64,000 nucleotides of DNA from JAJECS01 sp965198185 (GCA_965198185.1 CBDAOU010000002.1:1302001-1366000); one strand, 5' to 3'; shown: positions 17,420 to 26,776, counted from the stretch's first letter. Notes: a model not told the origin generated them from the letters alone. Numbers and translations are program-made.

Positions 17420-19432
17420 GTGTCCACGCCGGTGATCGACCTGGTGGTCGTTGGACGCATGGCGCTCGGGCTGGCCTTTGGCGTCGCGGTGCTGCAACTC
17501 ACCATGAGCGGGCTTGCCGTCTGGCGGCGCAGCCCCGAATTCACCGACGCCGCGCGCAACGCCGGCGTCGTGCTTGCCGCCGTCGTGACCCTTGCGGTTG
17601 CCGCGCTCGCTGCCGGATTTCTGAGCCGAGACTTCTCGATCGCCTTCGTGGCCGACACGTCCAGCCGCTCCATGCCGCTGGGCCTGACGATCTCCGCCTT
17701 GTGGGGCGGACAGGAAGGCTCGCTGCTCTTCTGGGCCTGGGGGCTCAGTCTCTTCAGCGCCCTGGCGGCCTGGCGCATGTCCAGCCGCGATGAGGCCCTC
17801 GCGCCCTGGGGCATCGGAACGTTGGCGGCAATCGCACTCTTCTTCATCGGCGTGCTCGTCTTCGTTTCGAGCCCGTTCCAGCGGCTGGTCGTGGCGCCGG
17901 TGGATGGGCGCGGCCTCAACCCGCTGCTCTGGGACAGCGGCATGCAAGTGCATCCGCCCATGCTGCTCACCGGCTATATGTCGTTCACCATTCCGTTCGC
18001 GTTCGCGGCGGCAATCCTGGCCGCTGGCCGGATTTCCCAAGATTGGCTGCGCGAAATGCGTAACTGGATGCTGGTGGCGTGGGCCATCCAGGGCGCCGGT
18101 CTGCTGCTCGGTGCGTGGTGGGCCTATCGGGTGCTGGGATGGGGCGGCTATTGGGGCTGGGACCCGGTCGAGAACGTCGCTTTGCTTCCCTGGCTGGCGG
18201 CCACGGCCTACGTTCACTCGGCGCTGGCGCAGGAGCGGCGCGGGCAGCTCCGGGCGTGGTCCGTGGGACTGGTGCTCCTCGGATTCGGGCTCGCCGTCTT
18301 CGGCACCTTCGTCGTCCGCAGCGGCATCCTCACCTCGGTGCACTCCTTCGCGCTCTCCGACGTGGGGCCGATCTTCCTCACCTTCGTCGGGATCGTCCTC
18401 GTGATCGCCGTCCTCGCCTTTCTTTACCGGCTGCCCCTGCTGCGCGCCCCAATCGCCATCGAGTCGCTGGCGTCCAAAGAGGCTGGAGTCCTGCTCAACA
18501 ATCTGCTGCTCATGGCAGTGCTGGTGGCAGTGCTCTGGGGCACCGTGTTCCCGATCTTTTCCGAGCTGGTGCAAGGCGCGCGCATCGCGGTTGGGCCGCC
18601 GTTCTATGCCCAAGTCACCGTGCCGCTGCTCCTGATCATGCTGGGGCTGCTGGGCATCGGTCCGCTGCTGGCCTGGCGGCGCACGACGGGGCGCGCGGCG
18701 TGGCGGGCCACCCGCTGGCCGATTCTGGTCACCATCGTGGTGTCCGCTGTCCTGCTTGCCGTGGGCATGCGCGCCGGGCTCGCCGTGCTGGGGTTCGGCC
18801 TGGCGGCCCTGGTGGCCGCTGGGGCGTTGCTTGAGTTGGCGCGCAGTATTCGCGCCCGACCGGCGAGATCGGCCAGCGAACCCCGCATCGCGTTGCGAGT
18901 CCTCGGCAGCCGGCGACGCCTTGGGAGCCACGTCGTGCACTTCAGCGTCGCGGTCTTCGCCATCGGGATCGTCGGCTCGGCGTCCTTCGGGCACGAGACC
19001 GCCGTCCGCCTGGCGCCGGGCGAGTCGGCAACCGTCGACGGACACACCGTGACGTTTCGCGGCCTGCGCCCGCTGTCGCAGCCCGGCCTGACGACCGTTT
19101 ACGCCGACCTCGACGTGGAGCGCGGCGATCAGCCGCCGGCACGCCTCACACCGTCCCGCCGCATCCACCTCGGCTGGGAGAACCAGCCCACATCGGATGT
19201 CGCGATTCGCACGACGTTTCCTGGGCTCGACGATCTCTACGTCCTGCTCGACGACTGGGAGCCCGACGGCTCCACGGCATCGTTCCGCATCCTGGTCAAT
19301 CCGCTCGTGCCCCTACTGTGGGTCGGCGGAGCCCTGTATTTCATTGGCGTGCTCGTGATCGCCTGGCCCACCGCCGCGCCGCAGCGATCGCCGGTTGCCG
19401 CGGCGCCCGGGCAGCAACCGGCGATACCGTGA
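17420..19432 (+). CDS. ccmF: Cytochrome c heme lyase subunit CcmF
   Basis: The 670-aa protein has about 15 membrane helices and the CcmF WWD segment WGGYWGWDPVENVALLPWL. Upstream is the conserved LGLTISALWGGQEGSLLFWAW region, and SGMQVHPPMLLTGY contains a conserved histidine. A periplasmic C-terminal domain (VRLAPGESATVDGHTVTFRG) precedes the last helix. CcmF transfers heme from CcmE to apocytochrome cysteines. The start is GTG 17420, 124 bp after ccmD; that gap contains nothing recognisable. The stop overlaps the ccmH start by 4 bp. No ccmG-type thioredoxin gene follows. Confidence 0.93.
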   Translation: MSTPVIDLVVVGRMALGLAFGVAVLQLTMSGLAVWRRSPEFTDAARNAGVVLAAVVTLAVAALAAGFLSRDFSIAFVADTSSRSMPLGLTISALWGGQEGSLLFWAWGLSLFSALAAWRMSSRDEALAPWGIGTLAAIALFFIGVLVFVSSPFQRLVVAPVDGRGLNPLLWDSGMQVHPPMLLTGYMSFTIPFAFAAAILAAGRISQDWLREMRNWMLVAWAIQGAGLLLGAWWAYRVLGWGGYWGWDPVENVALLPWLAATAYVHSALAQERRGQLRAWSVGLVLLGFGLAVFGTFVVRSGILTSVHSFALSDVGPIFLTFVGIVLVIAVLAFLYRLPLLRAPIAIESLASKEAGVLLNNLLLMAVLVAVLWGTVFPIFSELVQGARIAVGPPFYAQVTVPLLLIMLGLLGIGPLLAWRRTTGRAAWRATRWPILVTIVVSAVLLAVGMRAGLAVLGFGLAALVAAGALLELARSIRARPARSASEPRIALRVLGSRRRLGSHVVHFSVAVFAIGIVGSASFGHETAVRLAPGESATVDGHTVTFRGLRPLSQPGLTTVYADLDVERGDQPPARLTPSRRIHLGWENQPTSDVAIRTTFPGLDDLYVLLDDWEPDGSTASFRILVNPLVPLLWVGGALYFIGVLVIAWPTAAPQRSPVAAAPGQQPAIP

Positions 19433-19905
19433 GTCTGCGGGCAATGGTTGCGCTGCTGCTCCTTTTTGCGGCCTTGGGCGCCTCGGTCGTACACGCTGAG
19501 GAAAGCGACGCCGATGCCGTGTACGCCCGCCAATCGCACATCGCCGACCAGCTGGACTGCCCCGTCTGCCAGGGCCAGTCGGTGAAGGAGTCCAACGCCC
19601 CCTTGGCCCAGCAGATGCGCGCGCTCATCAACGAAAAGATCGCGGACGGCGCGCCGGACGAGGAGATCTTCGACTTCTTCGCCGCGCGCTACGGCGTCGG
19701 GATCCTGCGCGATCCGCCGAAACAGGGCCTGGCGCTTGGCGTTTGGCTGGGCCCGATCATCGCTGCCGCCGCAGGCGTCTTGACCGTAGGCGTGGTGCTG
19801 CTGCGGCGCCGACCCCGGCCAGTGCCGCGGCCCGACGCACGCCTGCGTGAGTTGGAGGACCAGATCGACCGATTGCGGCATCCACCGAACGGCGACCGCG
19901 CGTGA
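19429..19905 (+). CDS. ccmH: CcmH-type apocytochrome thiol oxidoreductase
   Basis: The 158-aa protein starts at GTG 19429 within the ccmF stop. It has a cleavable-type signal (VALLLLFAALGASVVHAEES), the CcmH/CcmL signature LDCPVCQGQSVKES with the redox-active CxxC, and a C-terminal membrane helix (LGPIIAAAAGVLTVGVVLLL region) with a basic tail. CcmH keeps the CxxCH cysteines of apocytochromes reduced for heme attachment. It overlaps the following ccmI-like gene by 4 bp. Confidence 0.92.
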   Translation: MSLRAMVALLLLFAALGASVVHAEESDADAVYARQSHIADQLDCPVCQGQSVKESNAPLAQQMRALINEKIADGAPDEEIFDFFAARYGVGILRDPPKQGLALGVWLGPIIAAAAGVLTVGVVLLRRRPRPVPRPDARLRELEDQIDRLRHPPNGDRA

Positions 19906-21153
19906 CGCCGGTCGTCCTGCTCGCGGCCCTGGCGCTCGTTGCCCTCGGCGGATTGGCCTGGGTCACGTCGCCGCTGCTGCGCGACGCGGCCCGTCGCGTC
20001 CGTCCGAGCCACCGGCGGCTCAGCGATGACGTGCAGCGTTCGTTGGACCTGATGACCGACCTTGATCTGGAGCGACTACGCGGCGCGATCAGCGACGCCG
20101 AGCACGCGCAGCTCACGGCCGAGTCCCGCCGCCAGGCCGCTCTGGCGCTGGACGCGCAGGAACGGCGGCGCGCCCGCGCCGCGGCGCAGGTGGACATCTG
20201 CTCGCCAATCAGCCGGCGGCCATCGAGAGCGTTCCGCCCACCCTGCAACCGGCGGCGGCTCGCCGACCCCTCGTCTGGCTGCTCACGGCGGCAACGATGG
20301 TCGTGGGGCTCGTCGCGGTGGTGCTCGTGGTGACCCTCGGCGCACGCGAGGGCATCGGCAATCAAACGGCCGTCGGCAACGTGGGCGTTCCGGCGATCAG
20401 CGCCGTGGCGGTCTCGCCGACAGACCCAGAGATTCTAGTGGCCGCGCATCCGTCGGGACTTCAGTCAGCCGCGACGGCGGAGCAACCTGGCAGGCCGCGG
20501 AGTTCCCCCGCGCAACCCGATCCGTGGCGGCAACGCCCGGCGGCTTCGTCGCCGTCAGCGACGACGGGCCGTTCTCCAGCGACGGCATGGCGACCGGCTG
20601 GTCCCGCTGGGAATCGCCGCCTGACCTGGCGCACCTCGCGTCCGGACGGGATTCAGCGCTGCTTGCGGGCATTGACGCTTCCGGGGCCATCCACGCATCG
20701 GACGACAACGGCGCGAGTTGGCGCACCTTGGAGGTGCTCGCTCCGCCCAACGTGACGGGCATGGCGGTGATCGATGAGCCTGACCTGCAAGTCTTGGTGA
20801 GCACGGCCACCGAAGGTGTGCTGGCGACCAGCCTGAGCGGTCCATGGCGCAGCGCCAATGGTTTTGTCAATGGCGCGCTGCCTACCGTCAACGTGCGCTC
20901 GCTGCACTACGAGCCGAACAGCGGCGACCAATACATTTCACCAACCGGCAGGACTTTCCAGGGAGCGGTGTACGTAGCCACCGACGCCGGCGCCTTCAAG
21001 TCGGTTGACGGCATGCAGTCCTGGAACCGCCTCACGCTCGCCGCCGACATTCTCGTCGTGACCGGCAGTGCCGCCGCCCCGCGCGAGCTTTACGCCATCG
21101 CCCGCGACGGCGCCGTGTTTCGCAGCCGCGACCTTGGCGCGTCATGGGGCTAG
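19902..21153 (+). pseudogene. CcmI-like N-terminus plus BNR beta-propeller, disrupted by two frameshifts
   Basis: Coding signal continues through this interval but changes frame twice. GTG 19902 begins a CcmI-like part: helix VVLLAALALVALGGLAWVT, then a charged helical region with DLMTDLDLERLRGAISDAEH. Near 20195-20205 the frame slips by one base (apparent deletion) into a stretch with a second membrane helix (TMVVGLVAVVLVVTLG) and SAVAVSPTDPEILVAAHPSG. Near 20459 it slips again into SVSRDGGATWQAAEFP and the rest of a beta-propeller with Asp-box repeats such as SDDNGASW, SVDGMQSW and SRDLGASWG, ending at TAG 21153. Joined together this is one sensible protein of about 416 aa. Whether the indels are real or consensus errors cannot be decided here. 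Confidence 0.75.
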
Positions 21154-22349
21154 CCCAGACCGCACGGCGCCACCGGACGCTGCCGCGATTCCTAGCGGCG
21201 GCGGTGCTCGCCGTCACGCTGACGACAGCCTGGCAACCGGTCAGCGCTCAGGATCAGGGGGCGATCCACGGCACCGTGGTGAACGGAACGTCCGGCGCCG
21301 CCGTGCCCGAGGATCTCGTCGTGGCGCTTGTCGGGCGACGCGGCCCCGATGCGCTCCCCACTCGCACGACCGGCGTGAACCCGGACGGTACGTTCGCCTT
21401 CACCGGGCTCCCGGCGACGCCGGACGCGGCCTATTTCGCCCACGCTGAGTACGGGGGCGTGTCCCACAGCACGGACGGGATTCGCTTCGTGGGCCAAGCG
21501 GAAGCCGAGACCACGCTCACGATCTACGAGACCACCAGCCAGAATCCGGGCATCTCCTTGCAATCCGTGGCGCGGCTCCTGCGCCACCAGACCGCCGATG
21601 CCATTGCCATCCTCGACGTGATCGACGTGATCGTTCCGGGCGACCGGACGTTCCTGCCCGCGGCCTCGACCACTGCGCCGCCACCGCTCAGGTTCGCCGT
21701 GCCCGACGGCGCGTTTGGGCTTCGGCCCGTGACCGGAATCCGCGCGGATGAACTGGTCATCGGCGGACCGGGATTCGCGGTGCTGACCCCGCTGCGACCC
21801 GGAGTCACCACCATCGCGTATGCCTATCAGCTCCGTCTCACCGATGGCGCAGCCTCCTTCGACTGGCTCATCGGTCTGCCGGCGGGTGTCGTGCGGCTGC
21901 TGAGCGAGCAGGACGCGCTGGTGACGACTCCGCAAGGATTGGCGCCGCAGGATGCCACCTCATTTGCCGGGATCGCCGCCGACCGCTGGGAAGCGCGCGA
22001 CGTCGCTGCCCGCACCACCTTTGCCATCGACGTCTCGGACACGACGCTGCCCGGCATCGTGCGTGCAATCCGTTCCACCACGGCGGATACCTGGGCGCTC
22101 ATCGCGGCTGGAGGCGGCATCGTACTGGCGCTCATCTTTGCCGCACACCGCCGCGTCTGGCGCCCGCGCCCCGCGCCGGACAACCTCGCGCGGGCGCGGC
22201 AATTGGTGGCGGATCTGCAGCGCTCGAATCCGGAGGCCCACGCGGAGCAAACGGCATTGCGCGAGGAGCTGATCGACCTGGTCGAGCACCACCCCGACAT
22301 CGCCGCCGAGCTGCGACGCGATCGAGCGGCGCAAGGCCCTGCGCCGTAG
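21144..22349 (+). CDS. Secreted, membrane-anchored beta-sandwich protein
   Basis: The 401-aa protein has a signal peptide (FLAAAVLAVTLTTAWQPVSA), then a carboxypeptidase-regulatory/Cna-B-like beta domain (GAIHGTVVNGTSGAAVPEDL, TTGVNPDGTFAFTGLPATPD). A further extracytoplasmic region follows, then one helix near residue 320-338 (WALIAAGGGIVLALIFAA) and a charged cytoplasmic tail. It overlaps the end of the ccmI-like gene by 10 bp and so belongs to the maturation transcript. I do not recognise a specific function; it could be a chaperone-like or surface component for exported cytochromes. Confidence 0.7.
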   Translation: MGLAQTARRHRTLPRFLAAAVLAVTLTTAWQPVSAQDQGAIHGTVVNGTSGAAVPEDLVVALVGRRGPDALPTRTTGVNPDGTFAFTGLPATPDAAYFAHAEYGGVSHSTDGIRFVGQAEAETTLTIYETTSQNPGISLQSVARLLRHQTADAIAILDVIDVIVPGDRTFLPAASTTAPPPLRFAVPDGAFGLRPVTGIRADELVIGGPGFAVLTPLRPGVTTIAYAYQLRLTDGAASFDWLIGLPAGVVRLLSEQDALVTTPQGLAPQDATSFAGIAADRWEARDVAARTTFAIDVSDTTLPGIVRAIRSTTADTWALIAAGGGIVLALIFAAHRRVWRPRPAPDNLARARQLVADLQRSNPEAHAEQTALREELIDLVEHHPDIAAELRRDRAAQGPAP

Positions 22350-22378
22350 CTTTGCAGGCCACCCAGCAGCTACCTACC

Positions 22379-24178
22379 ATGACGGACGTGGACGAACTGC
22401 AGCACGACGTGCTCGTCATTGGCGGCGGCGGCGCCGGCCTGCGTGCCGCCATCGCCGTGGCCCAAGAGCATCCCGACCTCAGCATCGGCATCGTGTCCAA
22501 GGTCTACCCGATGCGCAGCCACACCGTGGCGGCCGAGGGCGGCATGGCGGCGGTCATCAAGGACGACGACAGCGCCGAAGACCACATCTACGACACCATC
22601 AGCGGCTCGGATTGGCTGGCCGATCAGGACGCGGTCGAGATGTTCGTCGAGGAGGCGCCCCGCGAGCTGATCCAGCTCGAGCACTGGGGCTGCCCCTGGT
22701 CGCGCGAGGCGACGGGCCAGGTGGCGGTGCGGCCGTTCGGCGGCATGAAGCTGCAACGCACCTGGTTCGCTACCGACAAAACCGGCTTCCACGTCCTGCA
22801 CAGCTTGTTCCAGACGTGCATGCAGTTTTCGTCGATCACGCGGTACGACGAGTGGTTCGCAACCAAGCTGCTCGTGGACGAGGGTCGCAGCCAGGGGTGC
22901 ACGGCCATCGAGCTGCGCACCGGCCAAATGCGGCCCATCTACGCCAAGTCCGTCATCATCACCACAGGCGGGGCCGGGCGCATCTTTCCCTTCACCACCA
23001 ACGGCGCCATCAAGACCGGCGACGGCATGGCCATGGCCTACCGCGCGGGCGTGGCGCTCAAGGACATGGAGTTCGTGCAATACCACCCCACGGGATTGCC
23101 GGGCACCGGAATCCTGATCACCGAGGCGTCGCGCGGCGAAGGCGGCGTGCTCAGAAACAACAAGGGGGAGCGGTACCTGGCGGACTACGACCTCGGCGAA
23201 CCGCTGCCGTTGGACGACCCGCGGCATCCGCAGCTGCGGACCATGGAGCTCGGTCCACGCGACCGGCTCTCGCAGGCATTCATCCAGGAGCAGGAGCAGG
23301 GCAACACCTTCTCCGGGCCCTACGGCGACTACGTGCACCTGGATATCCAGCACCTCGGCGAGCACCGCATCGACACCAAGCTCCCCTTCGTGCGCGAGCT
23401 TGCCCGCAACTACGGCGGCATCGACCCCGTCAAGGAATCGATCCCCGTGCGGCCCGTGGTGCACTACATGATGGGCGGCATCGACACCGACATCGAAGCC
23501 GCCACGACCCTCCCGGGGCTGTACGCCGCGGGCGAGTGCGCCTGCGTGAGCATCAACGGCGCCAACCGGCTTGGCTCGAACTCGCTCACCGAGTTGGTCG
23601 TCTTCGGCGCGCGCGCCGGACGAAACGCCGCGCACTTCGCGAGCAAGTCCGGATCGGCGGCGATCGACCGCTTGCAGCCGCAAGTCGACGACGAGCGCGC
23701 CCGCATCCGACGCATCCTCGAGCAGCCGTCCGGCGGCGAGCGCGTGGCTGAGCTACGCCGCGAGATGACCTCCACCATGGAAGAGGGCGCCGGCATCTAC
23801 CGCTCGCAGGAAGGTATCGAGCAGACCTACGCCACGCTCTCCGACCTGCGCGAGCGCTTTGGCCGCGTCGATCTCGACGACCGCACCAACGTCTACAACA
23901 CCGACCTGATCAGCGCGCTGGAGCTTGACTACATGCTCGACATTTCGTTGGCTCTGGCCGCGAGCGCTCGCGACCGCACCGAATCGCGCGGATCGCACCA
24001 GCGCACCGACCACCCCGAACGTGACGACGACCGGTTCCTGCAGCATTCGCTCGCGATGCGTGGGGACGACGGCTCGCCCCAGGTGTCCTTCCGCGACGTG
24101 GTGATCACCAAATGGCCCCCCGGATCGCGCACCTACGGGTCCGACGACCAAGCGAAGGCGGCGACGACCAAATCATGA
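22379..24178 (+). CDS. frdA: Fumarate reductase/succinate dehydrogenase flavoprotein subunit
   Basis: The first plausible ATG (22379) gives 599 aa starting MTDVDELQHDVLVIGGGGAG; the TTG at 22352 is in frame but less likely. The FAD-binding GGGGAG motif, the flavin-attachment region SHTVAAEGGMAA and the substrate-site residues in HPTGLPGTG and EASRGEGG are present, with the C-terminal GECACVSINGANRLGSNSL. The sequence RPFGGMKLQRTWFATDKTGF resembles FrdA-type rather than mitochondrial-type SdhA proteins. It interconverts succinate and fumarate at a covalent FAD. Four genes in frdABCD order overlap by 4 bp each. Confidence 0.92.
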   Translation: MTDVDELQHDVLVIGGGGAGLRAAIAVAQEHPDLSIGIVSKVYPMRSHTVAAEGGMAAVIKDDDSAEDHIYDTISGSDWLADQDAVEMFVEEAPRELIQLEHWGCPWSREATGQVAVRPFGGMKLQRTWFATDKTGFHVLHSLFQTCMQFSSITRYDEWFATKLLVDEGRSQGCTAIELRTGQMRPIYAKSVIITTGGAGRIFPFTTNGAIKTGDGMAMAYRAGVALKDMEFVQYHPTGLPGTGILITEASRGEGGVLRNNKGERYLADYDLGEPLPLDDPRHPQLRTMELGPRDRLSQAFIQEQEQGNTFSGPYGDYVHLDIQHLGEHRIDTKLPFVRELARNYGGIDPVKESIPVRPVVHYMMGGIDTDIEAATTLPGLYAAGECACVSINGANRLGSNSLTELVVFGARAGRNAAHFASKSGSAAIDRLQPQVDDERARIRRILEQPSGGERVAELRREMTSTMEEGAGIYRSQEGIEQTYATLSDLRERFGRVDLDDRTNVYNTDLISALELDYMLDISLALAASARDRTESRGSHQRTDHPERDDDRFLQHSLAMRGDDGSPQVSFRDVVITKWPPGSRTYGSDDQAKAATTKS

Positions 24179-24933
24179 GCACGGCCACCGAGACACTGAT
24201 CCGGTTCGAGGTCTTTCGCTATCAGCCGGATTGGGACGAGCCGACCTACCAGGTCTACGACGTGCCGTACCACGAGGACTGGGTGGTTCTGGACGCGCTC
24301 AACTACATCAAGGACACGCTCGACGGAACGCTGACGTACCGCTGGTCCTGCCGCATGGGGGTCTGCGGATCCTGCGGCGCGATGGTCAACGGCTATCCCA
24401 AGCTCACCTGCGCGGCCTTCCTCTCGGAGTACATGCCCGGACCGATTCGGGTCGAGCCGCTGGTCAACTTCAACGTCGAGCGCGATCTGGTGACCGACCT
24501 CGAAGGCTTCATGGGGAAATTGCAGAGCGTTCAGCCGTGGATCATCCGCGAGGACGCCGCCGCGGACGACCTCACGTCCGAATACCTGCAGACGCCGGCC
24601 CAGCACGCCGACTATCAGCAGTTCAGCATGTGCATCAACTGCCTGCTGTGCTACGCCGCGTGCCCGGTTTCCTCGCATAGCGACGAGTTCATTGGACCGG
24701 CGGCGCTCGCGTTGGCCCAGCGCTACAACCTCGACTCGCGCGATGACGGCGTCGAGCAACGCCGCGACGTCATCCTCAAGGACGAGGGCATCTGGGAGTG
24801 CTCGTTCGTGGGCGAGTGCTCAGCCGTCTGCCCCAAGCACGTGGACCCGGCCGGCGCAATCCAGCAGGCCAAGATGACCGGCGCCATCGACTACTACAAG
24901 CGACTGCTCATGCCGTGGACGGTGAAGTCTTGA
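24175..24933 (+). CDS. frdB: Fumarate reductase/succinate dehydrogenase iron-sulfur subunit
   Basis: The 252-aa protein begins at ATG 24175 in an ATGA overlap with frdA. All three clusters are readable: [2Fe-2S] CRMGVCGSCGAMVNG...C, [4Fe-4S] CINCLLCYAACP and [3Fe-4S] CSFVGECSAVCPKHVDP. It relays electrons between the flavin subunit and the quinone site in FrdC/FrdD. Confidence 0.94.
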   Translation: MSTATETLIRFEVFRYQPDWDEPTYQVYDVPYHEDWVVLDALNYIKDTLDGTLTYRWSCRMGVCGSCGAMVNGYPKLTCAAFLSEYMPGPIRVEPLVNFNVERDLVTDLEGFMGKLQSVQPWIIREDAAADDLTSEYLQTPAQHADYQQFSMCINCLLCYAACPVSSHSDEFIGPAALALAQRYNLDSRDDGVEQRRDVILKDEGIWECSFVGECSAVCPKHVDPAGAIQQAKMTGAIDYYKRLLMPWTVKS

Positions 24934-25325
24934 CGCAGCCGTTGTTCCGCTCGCTGGGATGGACCTGGTGGACCAAGCGGCCCTCGTACCTGCTCGTGTT
25001 TCTGCGCGAGATCTCGTCGGTGTTCATCGCCGTGCAGATCGTGCTGGTGCTCGTGCTGCTGCACAAGGCCGGCCAGTCCTCGGCCGACTATCGGGCGTAT
25101 CTGGATTTCCTCTGGAATCCGGGCATGGTGGTCTTCCACGTGATCTCCGTCGCCTTCGCCCTCTGGCACACCTATACGTGGTTCAACCTGCTGCCGTCCA
25201 CCATCGCGATCCGGATCAGGGGCCGTCGAATCCCCGGAGTGTTGCTCGTGGCGCCGCAGTTTGGCGCGTGGGCCGTGGTGAGCGGGCTGATCATCGCCTG
25301 GGTGTGGTGGGTCGGCGCGGCATGA
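24930..25325 (+). CDS. frdC: Fumarate reductase membrane subunit C
   Basis: The start is TTG 24930, overlapping the frdB stop. The 131-aa protein has three predicted helices (VFIAVQIVLVLVLLH, MVVFHVISVAFALWHTYTWF, GAWAVVSGLIIAWVWWV). Length and the conserved RPSYLLVFLREISSVFIA and HTYTWFNLLP segments match FrdC, one of the two anchor subunits of the FrdABCD-type quinol:fumarate oxidoreductase. Confidence 0.88.
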   Translation: MTQPLFRSLGWTWWTKRPSYLLVFLREISSVFIAVQIVLVLVLLHKAGQSSADYRAYLDFLWNPGMVVFHVISVAFALWHTYTWFNLLPSTIAIRIRGRRIPGVLLVAPQFGAWAVVSGLIIAWVWWVGAA

Positions 25326-25684
25326 GCGGCCGGTCGCACGAGCCGATCTGGTGGTCGCTCTTCGGCATGGGCGGGATCATCGCCGCCGTGTTCGTGCCCG
25401 TCATGATCTTCGTCACCGGCATTGGCGGGGCTGCGGGTTGGGATGCCGTGTCGGGGGCGCTTGCCCACGGTGAGGACGGCATCGGCGCGCTGCTGCGGCA
25501 CGCGCCCGTGCGCGCGGTGCTGGGACTGATCATGGCGCTGGCCGCAGTCCACGCCGCGCACCGCATCCGGCACACGCTGATCGACCTGCAAGCGCCCGTG
25601 AGCCACCGGGTGCTCGCCGTCGCAAGCTACGGCACGGCGGCAATCGTCAGCGTGCTGATAGCCATCGTTCTCGCGCTTTTCTAA
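25322..25684 (+). CDS. frdD: Fumarate reductase membrane subunit D
   Basis: The 120-aa protein starts at ATG 25322 (ATGA overlap). It has three helices and the FrdD-type features EPIWWSLFGMGGIIAA and AHRIRHTLIDLQ. With FrdC it binds quinone and anchors FrdAB. A hairpin follows 26 bp downstream and probably ends the transcript. Confidence 0.87.
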   Translation: MSGRSHEPIWWSLFGMGGIIAAVFVPVMIFVTGIGGAAGWDAVSGALAHGEDGIGALLRHAPVRAVLGLIMALAAVHAAHRIRHTLIDLQAPVSHRVLAVASYGTAAIVSVLIAIVLALF

Positions 25685-25710
25685 GGCCGTTCCCCAACAG
25701 ACTGAGGTGG

Positions 25711-25732
25711 CCCACGCTGCGTGCAGCGTGGG
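25711..25732 (+). terminator. Hairpin after frdD
   Basis: CCCACGCTGC GT GCAGCGTGGG forms a perfect 10-bp inverted repeat (9 bp with a 4-nt loop), 26 bp after frdD and 156 bp before the next start. There is no T-tract, so termination strength is uncertain. Confidence 0.5.
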
Positions 25733-25888
25733 AGGCGTCCCTAGCTCGTCTGGGGCCCGTGGCGGGTGTCCGCAGCCCCCGGTCGCCGCTCACGGGGCAT
25801 CGTCCGAGCGCCCCACTAGCCGATGCGGGCCGGTATCGGCAACAATGCATCCGCACTCGCCGTCCTCGCCCCAGAATGGAGCGCTCTC

Positions 25889-26776
25889 GTGCACGCGATT
25901 TCCTACGCCGCGCCCACGACAGTCGCGGACGCGGTTTCCATCCTCGCCGAGCATGGGGCCCACGCCCGCATGCTCGCCGGCGGCACGGACCTCATCGTGC
26001 AGGTCCGTGAAAGGCTCCGCGACACCACGGTCTTCGTAGATGCCAAGCACATCCCGGACCTTACGGAACTGGTTTTCAACGCGGATGGCTCCGCCACGCT
26101 TGGCGCCGCCGTTCCCTGCTATCAGATTTACGGTGACGCCGCCGTGGTCGCCCAGTACCCCGCGCTGGTGGATGCCTGCCGCATCATCGGCAGCACCGGG
26201 ATTCAGGGACGGGCGTCGGTTGGCGGCAATCTCTGCAACTCCGGGCCGGCTGGCGACACCATCCCGCCGCTCATCGTGCACGGCGCCGTCGCCAACCTCG
26301 CCGGTCCAAACGGCGAGCGAAGCGTCGCGGCGGAGGATTTCTGCACCGGCCCGTCGCAAAACGTGCTCGGTGACAACGAGCTTCTCGTCTCGCTGACGCT
26401 GCCCAAGCCCGCCGCGAACTCCGGCTCCCACTACCTGCGGTTCATTCCCCGCAACGAGATGGACATCGCCGAAGTCGGCGCGGGCGCAGCCGTCACGCTG
26501 GACGGCGACACGATCACCGCCGCGCGAATCGCCATCGGCGCGGTCGCCCCCACGCCGTTGTACGTCGCCGAGGCCGGCGAGGCCCTCATCGGGCAGACCG
26601 CCGGCGAGGCCGCCTACGAAGCCGCGGCCAATATCGCGCGAGACGCGGCGCGGCCAATCAGTGACATGCGCGGCACCGTGCCGCATCGCAAGCATTTGAG
26701 TTTCGTGCTCACGCAGCGTGCCTTGCGCGGCGCGGTTGCCCGCGCCCGTGGAATGGAGGTCGGCAATGGCCACTGA
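25889..26776 (+). CDS. Molybdenum hydroxylase FAD-binding medium subunit (CoxM-like)
   Basis: GTG 25889 is chosen because GGAG lies 8-11 nt upstream and the protein then begins like the family (MHAISYAAPTTVADAVSIL); the frame is open further up. The 295-aa product has the FAD-binding motifs MLAGGTDLIVQ and ASVGGNLCNSGPAGD of the CO dehydrogenase/xanthine dehydrogenase medium subunits. It takes electrons from the [2Fe-2S] subunit to FAD and an acceptor. It overlaps the small subunit gene by 11 bp. Confidence 0.9.
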   Translation: MHAISYAAPTTVADAVSILAEHGAHARMLAGGTDLIVQVRERLRDTTVFVDAKHIPDLTELVFNADGSATLGAAVPCYQIYGDAAVVAQYPALVDACRIIGSTGIQGRASVGGNLCNSGPAGDTIPPLIVHGAVANLAGPNGERSVAAEDFCTGPSQNVLGDNELLVSLTLPKPAANSGSHYLRFIPRNEMDIAEVGAGAAVTLDGDTITAARIAIGAVAPTPLYVAEAGEALIGQTAGEAAYEAAANIARDAARPISDMRGTVPHRKHLSFVLTQRALRGAVARARGMEVGNGH

